From an uncultured Clostridia bacterium (GTDB lineage: Bacteria > Bacillota > Clostridia > Lachnospirales > Anaerotignaceae), in NCBI GenBank assembly GCA_945868505.1, contig CAMBLO010000017.1, positions 1-52,038 on the forward strand: a stretch of 52,038 bases of DNA. The letters are read 5' to 3'. Below, piece after piece: positions 16,601 through 23,329 of this stretch (its first letter is position 1; every line of letters begins with the position of its first letter). A program made the position numbers and the translations under genes. Under the pieces are notes generated by a model. It saw nothing but the letters and a program-made list of their open reading frames with translations. It was not told the origin of the DNA and did not search any database.

Positions 16601-16820
16601 CAGTGAAGGCTCTGAAATGATGCAGGCACTGGCTATAGCAGTTATCTTTGGTCTGTCCCTGTCTACTGTTGTTACACTGATTTTCATTCCCGTTTTGTAT
16701 ATGTGGATGAATGAAAGAAAACGGAAGGCGAATGCAAAGAAAGCGGCAAAACGGATTGCCAAAAACGCAAAGCTTCACGCAGAGGAGCTGGCAAGGGAAA
16801 GAGCCGCCCAGCAGGCATAA
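13677..16820 (+). CDS. RND-family efflux transporter (HAE-type)
   Basis: This 1047-residue pump has twelve predicted helices and two large extracytoplasmic loops, the AcrB/SwrC layout. TM1 is ITLMVFIAGIVSYFNLDQALMPDVDLP. The TM4 segment GIGMLVDNSVVVLDSIY has one Asp where the classic proton-relay pair Asp-Asp stands, and the TM10 segment IGMVVNNGIVLVDYTNQ has Asn where AcrB-type pumps have Lys. The relay is thus altered, as in many Gram-positive members. Substrates may be drugs, lipids or surfactant-like molecules. The C-terminus is basic and Ala-rich. AGGGGG lies about nine bases upstream. It is the last gene of the marR operon and ends in a terminator. Confidence 0.95.
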   Translation: MFSKLCIKKPVTTIMITLMVFIAGIVSYFNLDQALMPDVDLPIAVVATTYVGASPEEIENLISKPLEEGLGSISNVDTITSVSSANISMVVLQFVDGTDIDMAAVDMRDKLDQIKSGLPDDAGDPMVIKMDINAIPIMIGVKAENLDLTALNELLEDNVVNRLERIEGVASVDLSGGITREVRITVDPTKLAGYGLTTSTLSNILKTENMNLPSGDLSQGNTTVSVRTIGEFTSIQQINNLPITTGTGAVIHLSDVARVEEVEADRDSFMYVNGEKGILISVDKQSTANLVKVSDSLKKEIAQLQEDYPELDINLLTDTAEYIQMSLSNITQTALLAAVIAFFILLLFLKNAVTAGIIAVSIPTSIMATFAMMYVTGINMNMISMGGVAIGIGMLVDNSVVVLDSIYQYYERGYSAVEAAEIGSREVSMAITASTLTTVAVFVPLALTGGTTGAMMQNLSFTIVYALVASVIVALTFVPMACGLLLKKEAKFISGKHTKFLKVLDRWDAAIDTISRKYEKMLKWALRHRKKTVITVIAVFILSLFTVPIAGMDFMASMDQGTANITVELPNGTDLDTTEETTLEVLYRLQDIPERELVYASVGSGMMSSGTNSSSIVINLVDKKDRDRSTDEVCEEIKDLLADIPGAEITVASSNSAMGSLASADVTMNVYGYDSPTLVEVEKELVAMLSKVPGLSEVEGSTGDTVPEAKVTIDRGKASQYGITTASVAGALNTAISGSTATQYKVDGTEIDVVIRYDTDQVNYLTDLNNLTVTSAYGTQVPLSDIATVTMDESATTIMRENQKNYITINANAEGMSGSEAQKLVENAMANFTLPDGCYYEFGGMMEMMNESFSSLTTAMIVAVLLVYMIMASQFESLRYPFIVMFSMPLAITGAILGLLITGNTITMPAMMGFVMLIGMVVNNGIVLVDYTNQLMDRGMNCYDALTTAGPRRLRPILMTTLTTVLGMLPMALATSEGSEMMQALAIAVIFGLSLSTVVTLIFIPVLYMWMNERKRKANAKKAAKRIAKNAKLHAEELARERAAQQA

Positions 16821-16855
16821 ACGTCTTTGAAAAGTGAAGAATAAATGATATACTA

Positions 16856-16890
16856 AAGCCGTTGGGAGAGTATTTCCAACGGCTTTTTTA
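16856..16890 (+). terminator. Terminator of the RND operon
   Basis: AAGCCGTTGG pairs with CCAACGGCTT, followed by TTTTTA. Confidence 0.92.
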
Positions 16891-16907
16891 AAAAAGAAGG
16901 TGTAAAT

Positions 16908-17759
16908 ATGAAAATTGGTTTGGTTTTGGAGGGGGGCGCCAATCGGGGCGTATTTACCTCCGGTGTATTGGATTATCTGATGGAACAGGGCGTAACATTC
17001 CAGTATGTGGTGGGAACCTCCGCCGGTGCCGGCAATGCTATGAATTATATTGCAGGGCAGATTGGTCGTTCTCGGGATACCAATATCACAAAGGATAAAG
17101 AATATCAATATTTTGGTCTGAAAACATTGCTGAAAACAGGGCATCTCTTCGATATGGACAGAATTTATTGGGAGATTCCCACCAAGCATAATCTGTTCGA
17201 TTTTGACGGATATTTTGCAAACCCCGTGGAACGGGAATTTACAGCCACCAACTGTCTGACGGGACAAGCGGAATATCTGCGGGACAAGGGCACAGACCGC
17301 AGACACCTGATGACCATTGGCATGGCGTCCTCTGCTCTGCCCGGGGCAACGCCGGTGGTAGAGGTGGATGGCATCCCCTATGCCGATGGGGGCGTGGCGG
17401 ATTCCATTTCCGTACGCCGTGCCTTTGCAATGGGCTGTGATAAGGTGGTGGTTGTCCAGACCAGAAGAAAGGAATTCCGCATGAAGCTTTCCAGAGGGAC
17501 AAAGCTTCTGGCCCGCAGAAACCAGAAGAAATATCCCGCCTTTGCGGAAGCTATGCTGAACCGCCCCAAGGTCTATAATGAAACCTTGGACTTTATCCGC
17601 CAGATGGAAAAGGAAGGAAAGGTCTTTTCCATCCGCCCGGAAATGCAGGAAGTAAAGCGGATGGAGCGGGATTATCATAAGCTGATGCAGTTTTATCGCC
17701 ACGGCTATCAGCAGGCGGAAAAAGCCTTTGCAGACCTGCAGAAGTTTATGGCGGAATAA
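16908..17759 (+). CDS. Patatin-like phospholipase
   Basis: This 283-residue cytosolic patatin-family lipase has a Ser-Asp dyad. The oxyanion-hole glycines lie in LEGGANRGVFTSGVLDYL (about residues 7-24), the nucleophile elbow is GTSAG (about 39-43), and the catalytic Asp is in the DGG motif (YADGGVADSISVRRA). This close variant with GGANRG is typical of the bacterial YqhO/YlbK-like branch, which acts on acyl lipids. AAGAAGGTG precedes ATG 16908. It follows the RND terminator, so it is probably separately expressed, and it is 26 bp upstream of the pseudouridine synthase, with which it may be cotranscribed. Confidence 0.92.
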   Translation: MKIGLVLEGGANRGVFTSGVLDYLMEQGVTFQYVVGTSAGAGNAMNYIAGQIGRSRDTNITKDKEYQYFGLKTLLKTGHLFDMDRIYWEIPTKHNLFDFDGYFANPVEREFTATNCLTGQAEYLRDKGTDRRHLMTIGMASSALPGATPVVEVDGIPYADGGVADSISVRRAFAMGCDKVVVVQTRRKEFRMKLSRGTKLLARRNQKKYPAFAEAMLNRPKVYNETLDFIRQMEKEGKVFSIRPEMQEVKRMERDYHKLMQFYRHGYQQAEKAFADLQKFMAE

Positions 17760-17785
17760 AGGGCTTTCAGCAGAAAGGAAAAATC

Positions 17786-18487
17786 ATGGAAAGAATTGAC
17801 AAAATCATTGCCTCTCAGGGGTTATATTCCCGCAGCGATGTGAAATATCTGGTCAACAGAAAACGGGTGGCGGTGGATGGAAAGATTATCACCTCCTCCA
17901 GCCAGAAGGCAGACCCGGAAAAAAACGTCATTACCATCGACGGCAAGCCTCTGACGGTTAGAAAACAGCTTTATTTGATGCTCCATAAGCCTAAGGGCTA
18001 TGTTTCCGCCACAGAGGATAAGGAGCATCAAACGGTGCTGGCATTGGTGCCCCCGGAATTTAAGGGGCGGGATCTGTTCCCTGCAGGGCGGCTGGATAAG
18101 GACACCACAGGGCTGATGATTCTCACCGACGATGGCATGCTGGCCCATAATATCCTTTCCCCCAGAAAGCACGTACAGAAGGTTTATGGGGTGGAGCTGG
18201 ATATCCCCGTGACGGAGGAAATGCAGAAGGGTTTCGCCGCAGGTGTGGAGCTGAACGACGGCATCTGCAAGGAGGCAAAGCTGGTCATCACTGGGGAAAA
18301 AACCGCAGAAGTGACCCTGAAAGAGGGCAGATACCACCAGATCAAGCGGATGTTTGGCTGCTATGGGGCAAAGGTGGTGGAGCTGCACCGCATCGCCATG
18401 GGCGACCTCTATTTGCCCGACGATTTGGCAGAGGGGGACTGTCGGGAACTGACAGAGGAAGAATTGAAAAAATTACAGATGCTTTAA
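17786..18487 (+). CDS. rsuA: 16S rRNA pseudouridine synthase, RsuA/RluB-E family
   Basis: This 233-residue enzyme has an N-terminal S4 RNA-binding domain (RIDKIIASQGLYSRSDVKYLVNRKRVAVDG, about 2-60). A small-subunit-type pseudouridine synthase domain follows, with the catalytic motif GRLDKDTTGLMILT (the Asp attacks the uridine) and the tail motif EGRYHQIKRMFGCYGAKVVELHRI. The size and domain order fit RsuA, which modifies one uridine of 16S rRNA, though RluB/E-type specificity cannot be excluded. GCAGAAAGGA lies upstream of ATG 17786. A terminator follows at 18524. Confidence 0.92.
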   Translation: MERIDKIIASQGLYSRSDVKYLVNRKRVAVDGKIITSSSQKADPEKNVITIDGKPLTVRKQLYLMLHKPKGYVSATEDKEHQTVLALVPPEFKGRDLFPAGRLDKDTTGLMILTDDGMLAHNILSPRKHVQKVYGVELDIPVTEEMQKGFAAGVELNDGICKEAKLVITGEKTAEVTLKEGRYHQIKRMFGCYGAKVVELHRIAMGDLYLPDDLAEGDCRELTEEELKKLQML

Positions 18488-18523
18488 GAAAGTGCCGCCT
18501 TTAGAGGTGCCCACATCAGAAAG

Positions 18524-18572
18524 AAACCGAAAGAAATCCTTGCGTTCAAGGCTGCTTTCGGTTTTTGTTTTT
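18524..18572 (+). terminator. Terminator after the pseudouridine synthase gene
   Basis: AAACCGAAAG (18524-18533) pairs with CTTTCGGTTT (18555-18564), followed by TTGTTTTTTT. A smaller AAATCCTTG/CAAGG stem lies inside. The rest of the 18488-18678 spacer is AT-rich with a TATACT -10-like hexamer near 18651. Confidence 0.85.
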
Positions 18573-18678
18573 TTGCAGAATGTTTTCCTAAGCCCCAACG
18601 GTATTTCTGTTTTTCCTTATTTTATAGCATAAAATTTCCTATTTTCTCCTATACTAAGAGTAAAAAGGGGGTCTTGCC

Positions 18679-18906
18679 ATGAAACAGGAACGGCTCATGA
18701 CGGAGGGGCAGGCCATTCTTTCTGCCATCCGCCAGATCCAGATTCAGATGGAATGTGCCCGCAGTTCCTTCGAGGATGCCACCGATGAAGCCCTCATCGA
18801 CAGTTACATCTACGAGATCATTGCCTTACAGAAGAAATATGAATACTTCCTGAAAACCGCCAAGGAAATGGGGCTGACCAACGGGTATCAGCGAAGTGCC
18901 ATTTAG
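18679..18906 (+). CDS. yaaL: YaaL/DUF2508 family protein
   Basis: This 75-residue, mostly helical acidic protein matches the DUF2508 pattern (an N-terminal helix, then DEALIDSYIYEIIALQKKYEYFLKTAKEMGL). B. subtilis YaaL, encoded directly before bofA, is the model member; its function is unknown. The order is the same here: bofA starts 16 bp downstream. AAAAGGGGG precedes ATG 18679. Conservation of this pair links it to sporulating Firmicutes, which supports but does not prove a sporulation role. Confidence 0.85.
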   Translation: MKQERLMTEGQAILSAIRQIQIQMECARSSFEDATDEALIDSYIYEIIALQKKYEYFLKTAKEMGLTNGYQRSAI

Positions 18907-18921
18907 AAAAGGGGGAAATGT

Positions 18922-19167
18922 ATGGGGAATTATGTGATGGTTTGCGCGATTTTTGTGTGCCTGCTTGCCTTGGCGCTGATCGCCTTGGCAAAGCCCTTGC
19001 AGGTATTCTGTAAATTGGGGCTTTCCGCCATAGCAGGGGGAGTTGTCCTCTTTCTGGGAAAAAGCCTTGGGGCAGCCGTGGGGGTGAATGTAGCCACCCT
19101 AGCGGTTTCTGCCCTGCTGGGGATGCCCGGGGTGGCAGGGATGTTTGTCCTGAGCTTTTTGCTGTAG
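18922..19167 (+). CDS. bofA: BofA-family pro-sigmaK processing inhibitor
   Basis: This 81-residue membrane protein has three hydrophobic helices (about residues 5-24, 33-50 and 55-78). The family segment GVNVATLAVSALLGMPGVAG near the C-terminus is conserved in BofA. In Bacillus, BofA inhibits the SpoIVFB protease in the outer forespore membrane and so delays sigma-K activation. AAAAGGGGGAAA lies upstream of ATG 18922. Together with yaaL it forms a two-gene operon. The host is therefore likely able to sporulate or descended from a sporulator. Confidence 0.93.
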   Translation: MGNYVMVCAIFVCLLALALIALAKPLQVFCKLGLSAIAGGVVLFLGKSLGAAVGVNVATLAVSALLGMPGVAGMFVLSFLL

Positions 19168-19217
19168 GATTATGACGAAAGTGCCATAAAAAGTCGATTT
19201 TCGACAAACCTTGGGAT

Positions 19218-19246
19218 TTGACAAGGATACAAAGATGTGGTATGTT
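19218..19246 (+). promoter_or_regulatory. Strong orphan promoter
   Basis: TTGACA (19218-19223) and TATGTT (19241-19246) are spaced 17 bp. There is no gene for 300 bp downstream, and a terminator comes first. Confidence 0.7.
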
Positions 19247-19251
19247 AATTG

Positions 19252-19272
19252 TGTGGATAAGTTTGTGGATAA
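19252..19272. promoter_or_regulatory. Two DnaA boxes at a transcription start
   Basis: There are two exact TGTGGATAA boxes, 19252-19260 and 19264-19272, 12 bp apart in direct orientation. They lie at the expected start site of the 19218-19246 promoter. DnaA bound here should block or tune that promoter. Confidence 0.75.
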
Positions 19273-19402
19273 CTGCTACTTCCCTGTTTATAATATGCGG
19301 TTCTCTGCATTGTCCAAAAAGGAATTTGAACTCCTTTTACGATAAGAAAGATTACCCCATTTCTTATCCTTTCTAAGCCCGCCTGCCCCGGCGGGCTTTT
19401 TT
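19253..19402 (+). ncRNA. Candidate small RNA, about 150 nt
   Basis: The transcript would run from the orphan promoter to a strong terminator. It contains AAAAGGA/TCCTTTT (near 19316-19337) and GATAAGAAA/TTTCTTATC (near 19341-19368). It ends with AAGCCCGCC/GGCGGGCTT (19375-19383 and 19390-19398) plus TTTTT. There is no open frame with a ribosome site. It matches no RNA family that I recognise (not tRNA, 6S, SRP or tmRNA). Confidence 0.45.
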
Positions 19403-19440
19403 CATGTGCCGACGAAGTCGACACCCTTCGTTGAAACAGG

Positions 19441-19467
19441 CTGCCGAAGGGCAGTTTTTTTATTTTT
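19441..19467 (+). terminator. Second terminator upstream of the rhomboid gene
   Basis: CTGCC/GGCAG stem (19441-19454) followed by TTTTTTTATTTTT. Confidence 0.8.
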
Positions 19468-19548
19468 ACAGCAATTTTAAGAGAAATTTCAGAAATCACA
19501 GCCTTTCTTATGTTATCATAGAGAAAAAAGAAAAGGGGAGGAAACTCC

Positions 19549-20568
19549 ATGGAATTTTGGGAAAACCTGCGGATGTGGCTGGAAAACAGCGGTTTTCGCG
19601 CAGTACGAAACAAAGAGAACTGGTATTGGCGGGCGGAGAACCCCGTTTTATATCTGCTGTGCCTGCTGGATGCAGGCGACGAGGGCTGGAAAGAGGACCA
19701 TAAGACCTTTGCCGATTTCGGCAGGCGGATGGAGGAACGGCTGGAGGAATTCCATTGCACAAGGGTGGTGGCCCTGAGTGTTCTTGTGGATAAAGAAGGG
19801 GAAAACCCCCCTGTGGATATTGTGGAAACAGGGGATATCCCCAGCTTTAGCGGATACGACGAAAAATTTTATCGCGTTTTCTGGCAATTTTCGGAAAAAA
19901 CAGGCAAGGTTACTGCTGGGAAAAATCAGCCCGATAAGCTGCTGGGCATCGAAAAGCTGCTCGCGGCGGCGGCAAAGGGAAAGGAACCCCAGGTGCTTCT
20001 TCTGCGGGATACGGGGGAGGAGAAAAAGCCCATTGCCACGGCAGTGATTTTTGCCGTCTGTGCAGTGCTGCTGCTGGTTACCATGCTTTCCCCTCATGGG
20101 GAGGAGATCCTGACCCAATTTGGTCTCAGCCGATGGGGCATCGAGGCGGGGCAATATTACCGCTTCTTCACTTGTATGTTCCTTCATGGGGGCCTTCTGC
20201 ATCTGGCGTCCAACGGTGTGTACCTCTATTATTTCGGTGTGCGGGCGGAAAGACTTCTGGGGACAGGGAAGTTTTTGGTGCTGTATCTGGTTTCGGGGCT
20301 TTGCGGCGGTCTCCTTAGCGTGGCTTTTAGCGGCGGCGGTATTTCCATCGGTGCATCGGGTGCCATCTATGGCTTGTTGGGTGCCATGCTCCTGCTGACG
20401 AAAAAACATGGCTCCCGCTATACGGGCATGAATTACGCCACCATGCTGCTTTTGGCGGCAACGGCTATCTGCTTTGGCTTTTTGGAGCCGGGGGTGGATA
20501 ACATGGCCCATATTGGCGGTCTGCTGGGCGGCATGGCTGTGTTTGCCCTGCTTTTGCGGAAAAAATGA
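19549..20568 (+). CDS. Rhomboid-family intramembrane serine protease
   Basis: This 339-residue protein has a soluble N-terminal domain of about 160 residues (as in YqgP-type rhomboids), a short linker and a six-helix rhomboid core. The first core helix is ATAVIFAVCAVLLLVTML. Family marks are FFTCMFLHGGLLHLASNGVYLYYFG (helix 2), the catalytic Ser in GASGAIYGLLG (helix 4) and the catalytic His in DNMAHIGGLLGGM (helix 6). Rhomboids cut membrane proteins; YqgP also shapes membrane-protein quality control and Mg/Mn homeostasis. GGGGAGG lies upstream of ATG 19549. It is monocistronic. Confidence 0.93.
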   Translation: MEFWENLRMWLENSGFRAVRNKENWYWRAENPVLYLLCLLDAGDEGWKEDHKTFADFGRRMEERLEEFHCTRVVALSVLVDKEGENPPVDIVETGDIPSFSGYDEKFYRVFWQFSEKTGKVTAGKNQPDKLLGIEKLLAAAAKGKEPQVLLLRDTGEEKKPIATAVIFAVCAVLLLVTMLSPHGEEILTQFGLSRWGIEAGQYYRFFTCMFLHGGLLHLASNGVYLYYFGVRAERLLGTGKFLVLYLVSGLCGGLLSVAFSGGGISIGASGAIYGLLGAMLLLTKKHGSRYTGMNYATMLLLAATAICFGFLEPGVDNMAHIGGLLGGMAVFALLLRKK

Positions 20569-20575
20569 GGAAAAC

Positions 20576-20807
20576 TGTGGACAACCTATGGATAACATAG
20601 GGAGTTATCCCCAGAAATCCTGTGGATAAGGGGTCAGTTATCCCCAGAAAAAATATGCAATACAAGATGAATATTTTGATTTGCTGTAAAATCGGCATAT
20701 TTCCAGTCAGTTGTTGCAGAAAAAGAAAAATATCCCCTATATCTTGGGGGTGACATAATGAGTTATCCCCAAAATTATTGTGGATAACCCCCATTGCTTG
20801 TGGATAA
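20576..20807. promoter_or_regulatory. DnaA-box cluster II, eight sites
   Basis: Exact TGTGGATAA boxes lie at 20621-20629, 20779-20787 and 20799-20807. One-mismatch boxes are TGTGGACAA 20576-20584, TATGGATAA 20587-20595, and TTATCCCCA at 20605-20613, 20638-20646 and 20763-20771. An AT-rich tract (20647-20760) separates the two halves. No gene is present in 20569-20840. The arrangement resembles an origin or a DnaA-binding control cluster. Confidence 0.8.
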
Positions 20808-20840
20808 CCCTGTGTGAGACTGGGGAAAAGGAGAAAATCT

Positions 20841-21431
20841 ATGAAAAAAATACAAGATATCCAGAAAAATTTACTGGAAGCGGTGCAGGCTTCTGCATAC
20901 AGTGAAAAAACTATCGTATTCGGGGAAGGGGCGGAACAGCCTGCCCTGATGATGATTGGCGAAGCCCCCGGCGGCGACGAGGAAAAGCGAGGGCGTCCCT
21001 TTGTGGGCAAGGCGGGGAAGAACCTGTCTGCCTTTTTGGAGGTGATTGGGCTGAAACGGGAGGAAATCTACATATCCAATGTGGTGAAGCTGCGCCCTAC
21101 CAAGGAAAGCCCGAAAACGGGCAAGGCGGTCAATCGCCCCCCTTCTGCCGAGGAAATCGCTTTTTTTCTGCCCTTTTTGGAGGAGGAAATCAAAGCCATC
21201 GGCCCGAAGGTCATCGTGACATTGGGAAATGTGCCCCTGAAAGCGGTGACGGGGGAAAAGAAGGCTGTTATTGGGGATTATCATGGCATGCCAATACCTT
21301 TGGCGGATGGACGCATCCTCTTCGCCCTCTATCACCCTGCGGCGGTTATTTATAATCGGGCACTGCAGGCGGTCTATGATGAGGATTTGCTGAAATTGAA
21401 AGCCTTTTTGCAGAAGGAGGGCTTGGCGTGA
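20841..21431 (+). CDS. Uracil-DNA glycosylase family-4-like, without cysteines
   Basis: This 196-residue protein has the fold and motifs of family 4/5 uracil-DNA glycosylases: MMIGEAPGGDEEKRGRPFVGKAG (motif A region, residues about 37-59), YISNVVKLRPTKESP, KVIVTLGNVPLKAV and the motif B-like ALYHPAAVIYN. These enzymes remove uracil from DNA. Canonical family 4 proteins hold a 4Fe-4S cluster through four Cys, including one in KCRP. Here that motif is KLRP and the protein has no cysteine at all, so the cluster must be absent. ATG 20841 follows AAAGGAG. It overlaps the next gene by four bases, and DnaA-box cluster II lies just upstream. Confidence 0.85.
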   Translation: MKKIQDIQKNLLEAVQASAYSEKTIVFGEGAEQPALMMIGEAPGGDEEKRGRPFVGKAGKNLSAFLEVIGLKREEIYISNVVKLRPTKESPKTGKAVNRPPSAEEIAFFLPFLEEEIKAIGPKVIVTLGNVPLKAVTGEKKAVIGDYHGMPIPLADGRILFALYHPAAVIYNRALQAVYDEDLLKLKAFLQKEGLA

Positions 21432-21676
21432 AAACGGATTTGCAAAAAATCCCTTATGTGGGGAAAGAAACGGAGCAGGATTTGCTGCTGCTGGGGTTTG
21501 ACAGCATTTCCTCTTTAAAAGGAGCCGATCCGGAGGAAATGTATCAGAAGGAATGTGAGCGGAAGGGGGTTAAAGTGGATAGATGTCAGCTTTATGTCTA
21601 CCGTATGGCGGTCTATTATGCGGAAAATGAGGTACACGACCCCGAAAAGCTGAAATGGTGGAATTGGAAGGATTGA
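21428..21676 (+). CDS. Cdd1-like helix-hairpin-helix protein
   Basis: This 82-residue protein resembles the Cdd1 (pathogenicity locus) family: DLQKIPYVGKETEQDLLLLGFDSISSLKGADPEEMY is a helix-hairpin-helix DNA-binding module, followed by the family's YVYRMAVYYAEN and a Trp-rich ending KLKWWNWKD. The role is unknown; linkage to a uracil-DNA glycosylase and the HhH fold suggest DNA binding or repair. The start is GTG 21428, overlapping the upstream stop (GTGA) and implying coupled translation; GGAGG lies about eight bases earlier. Confidence 0.85.
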   Translation: MKTDLQKIPYVGKETEQDLLLLGFDSISSLKGADPEEMYQKECERKGVKVDRCQLYVYRMAVYYAENEVHDPEKLKWWNWKD

Positions 21677-21696
21677 GATAGAAAAGGGGAGATCGT

Positions 21697-22464
21697 ATGC
21701 GTCTGTGGGCATGGGAAGAAAATCATTACAAACAGAATCAAAAGCGGCAGGTACTTTGGACGGCGGCGGTCATTTGTTGGGCGGCGGCGTTGTGCCTGAC
21801 CTATTGGGTGGAACATTCCTTATACGGAGGGATTGTTGAAACGAATACATTTACAATCCTTGGGATATCTATCGGTTTTTGCATTGGTCTGGGTCTGCGG
21901 AAAGCCATGGGCAAGGAGGAAAAAACCATGACGAAACGGGGAAAATGGATCACCGGAATGATCGTAGCGGTTTGTTTGGCGATTATCGTATGGGGCGCTG
22001 TATACCGAGGCATGGTGGTTTATACAACGCAGCTGGTCTTTGTGCTGCTGCCGCTGTATTGGTCAGATCATGAAAAGAAGAAGGATATCGACCGCATTTC
22101 CCTGTATGCCTGCACTCTGTTTTTTGCGGCGGTGCTGCTGGCGGCAGGCACATTGGCAGGCGCTCGCCTGACAGGAAACCAGACCACATGGCAGGCGGAA
22201 AAATCGATTACTGCGGAAGGATTTACGGATGTGGAGTATCTCGGCTGGATGTACGGCGACTGGGTCTATGAGTATGCCGTAGAGAAGGATTTTTATGAAG
22301 AGAGCATGGCAAGAGAAAAGTATTATATGCTTTTTGGCAGAAAAGACGGTGCGCCTTGGCGTTTTGTGGTAGACCCCAAGGGCGGAGAGATCATGATTGC
22401 TGCAACGGAAGGGGATGAGCCTGAGTTGGGGAATTGGTATCGTTCCAGAGAAACGGGGGAGTGA
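21697..22464 (+). CDS. Membrane protein with C-terminal extracytoplasmic domain, twin A
   Basis: This 255-residue protein of unknown family has predicted helices near residues 21-41, 48-66, 84-105, 108-121 and 136-156. A soluble domain of about 95 residues follows, with EKSITAEGFTDVEYLGWM and GRKDGAPWRFVVDPKGGEIM. The downstream gene encodes a protein of the same design (AEGFTEVSYVG, RKDGIPWGAMVNPMTGEVL), so the two arose by tandem duplication. The C-terminal part resembles PepSY-like propeptide domains, but this is uncertain. GGGGAGA lies upstream of ATG 21697. It may be cotranscribed with the UDG-Cdd1 pair (20-bp gap). Confidence 0.7.
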   Translation: MRLWAWEENHYKQNQKRQVLWTAAVICWAAALCLTYWVEHSLYGGIVETNTFTILGISIGFCIGLGLRKAMGKEEKTMTKRGKWITGMIVAVCLAIIVWGAVYRGMVVYTTQLVFVLLPLYWSDHEKKKDIDRISLYACTLFFAAVLLAAGTLAGARLTGNQTTWQAEKSITAEGFTDVEYLGWMYGDWVYEYAVEKDFYEESMAREKYYMLFGRKDGAPWRFVVDPKGGEIMIAATEGDEPELGNWYRSRETGE

Positions 22465-22470
22465 GGATAA

Positions 22471-23268
22471 ATGGGATTTTTACAAAAAGGCTGGAATTGG
22501 GAACAGACCGACCCTGTGCAGGGGGAAGAGAAGCCTGTGGAAAGCCGGAAATGGCTTTGGGCGTTATCGCTTTTGGCTTTTGCCCTGTCCATGTTTGTGT
22601 TGTATCATGTGGAGCATACCATCTACGGGGAGATTATTGAGACAAATACTTTGACCTTTGGGTCTATTATGTTGAGCATTCTTTTGAATATCTACGAAGA
22701 GCCGCCGGAGCAGAAGCGGAAATGGGAGCGAGCGAGAACGTTCGTATTCCGTGTGATTCTGCTTTGGTGTGTGTTCGTTTTCCTTTATGCTGTGGTGACG
22801 ATGAAACCACAGACGGTTTTCATGGCGCTGCAGATGGCTTCTCTTTTGCCTGTTTATTTGGTTTTACGGACAAAAAGAGAGCAGTATCAATGGGAACGGG
22901 ATGTGGTGACCCTGTGGTCTATGTTTTTCATCAGTGTGCTGCTGGCAGCAGCGACCCTTGTCGTACCCCATGCGATGGGCATTACCGCAACCGTACAGGA
23001 AGCCCAGAAGAAATTGGCGGCGGAAGGTTTTACAGAGGTTTCCTATGTGGGGCATGATTCCCCTGTGTATCCTCTGATCCCCAAGGATGTCCGTATGGAA
23101 TTGGAGGAGGAAGAGCTGAGCTTCGACCTGTATCTTTTTGAAATGCGCAAAGATGGTATACCTTGGGGCGCCATGGTGAATCCCATGACGGGAGAAGTTT
23201 TGGGCAGCAATGCACTGACAGAAGATACTACATTATCCAGAACGGTCGAATGGGAAAAAGGAAAATAG
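22471..23268 (+). CDS. Membrane protein with C-terminal extracytoplasmic domain, twin B
   Basis: This 265-residue tandem paralogue of the preceding gene shares the segment FALSMFVLYHVEHTIYGEIIETNTLTFGSI, corresponding to the twin's TYWVEHSLYGGIVETNTFTILG. Further helices follow, with the soluble C-terminal domain AEGFTEVSYVGHDSP and RKDGIPWGAMVNPMTGEVL. Function is unknown. The start ATG 22471 is six bases after the twin's stop, with a close GAGGAT site, so translation probably depends on the upstream gene. Two terminators follow. Confidence 0.7.
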   Translation: MGFLQKGWNWEQTDPVQGEEKPVESRKWLWALSLLAFALSMFVLYHVEHTIYGEIIETNTLTFGSIMLSILLNIYEEPPEQKRKWERARTFVFRVILLWCVFVFLYAVVTMKPQTVFMALQMASLLPVYLVLRTKREQYQWERDVVTLWSMFFISVLLAAATLVVPHAMGITATVQEAQKKLAAEGFTEVSYVGHDSPVYPLIPKDVRMELEEEELSFDLYLFEMRKDGIPWGAMVNPMTGEVLGSNALTEDTTLSRTVEWEKGK

Positions 23269-23329
23269 AATGGAAAAAACAACAAAACGAAAGACTCTCG
23301 AATTATCTGGCATATAGCAATCCAAAAAC

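Noticed and set aside
12504..17702. A 1732-codon open frame on the minus strand opposite the efflux operon
   Set aside because: It is codon-aligned with three real plus-strand genes. Minus-strand stops would need TTA, CTA or TCA sense codons, which these biased genes avoid. It has no ribosome site or family pattern.
19310..19375. tRNA-like stretch on the minus strand (GGAGTTCAAATTCC)
   Set aside because: The T-arm-like hairpin is not accompanied by a D-arm, anticodon loop or acceptor stem; it fits better as one hairpin of the candidate small RNA.
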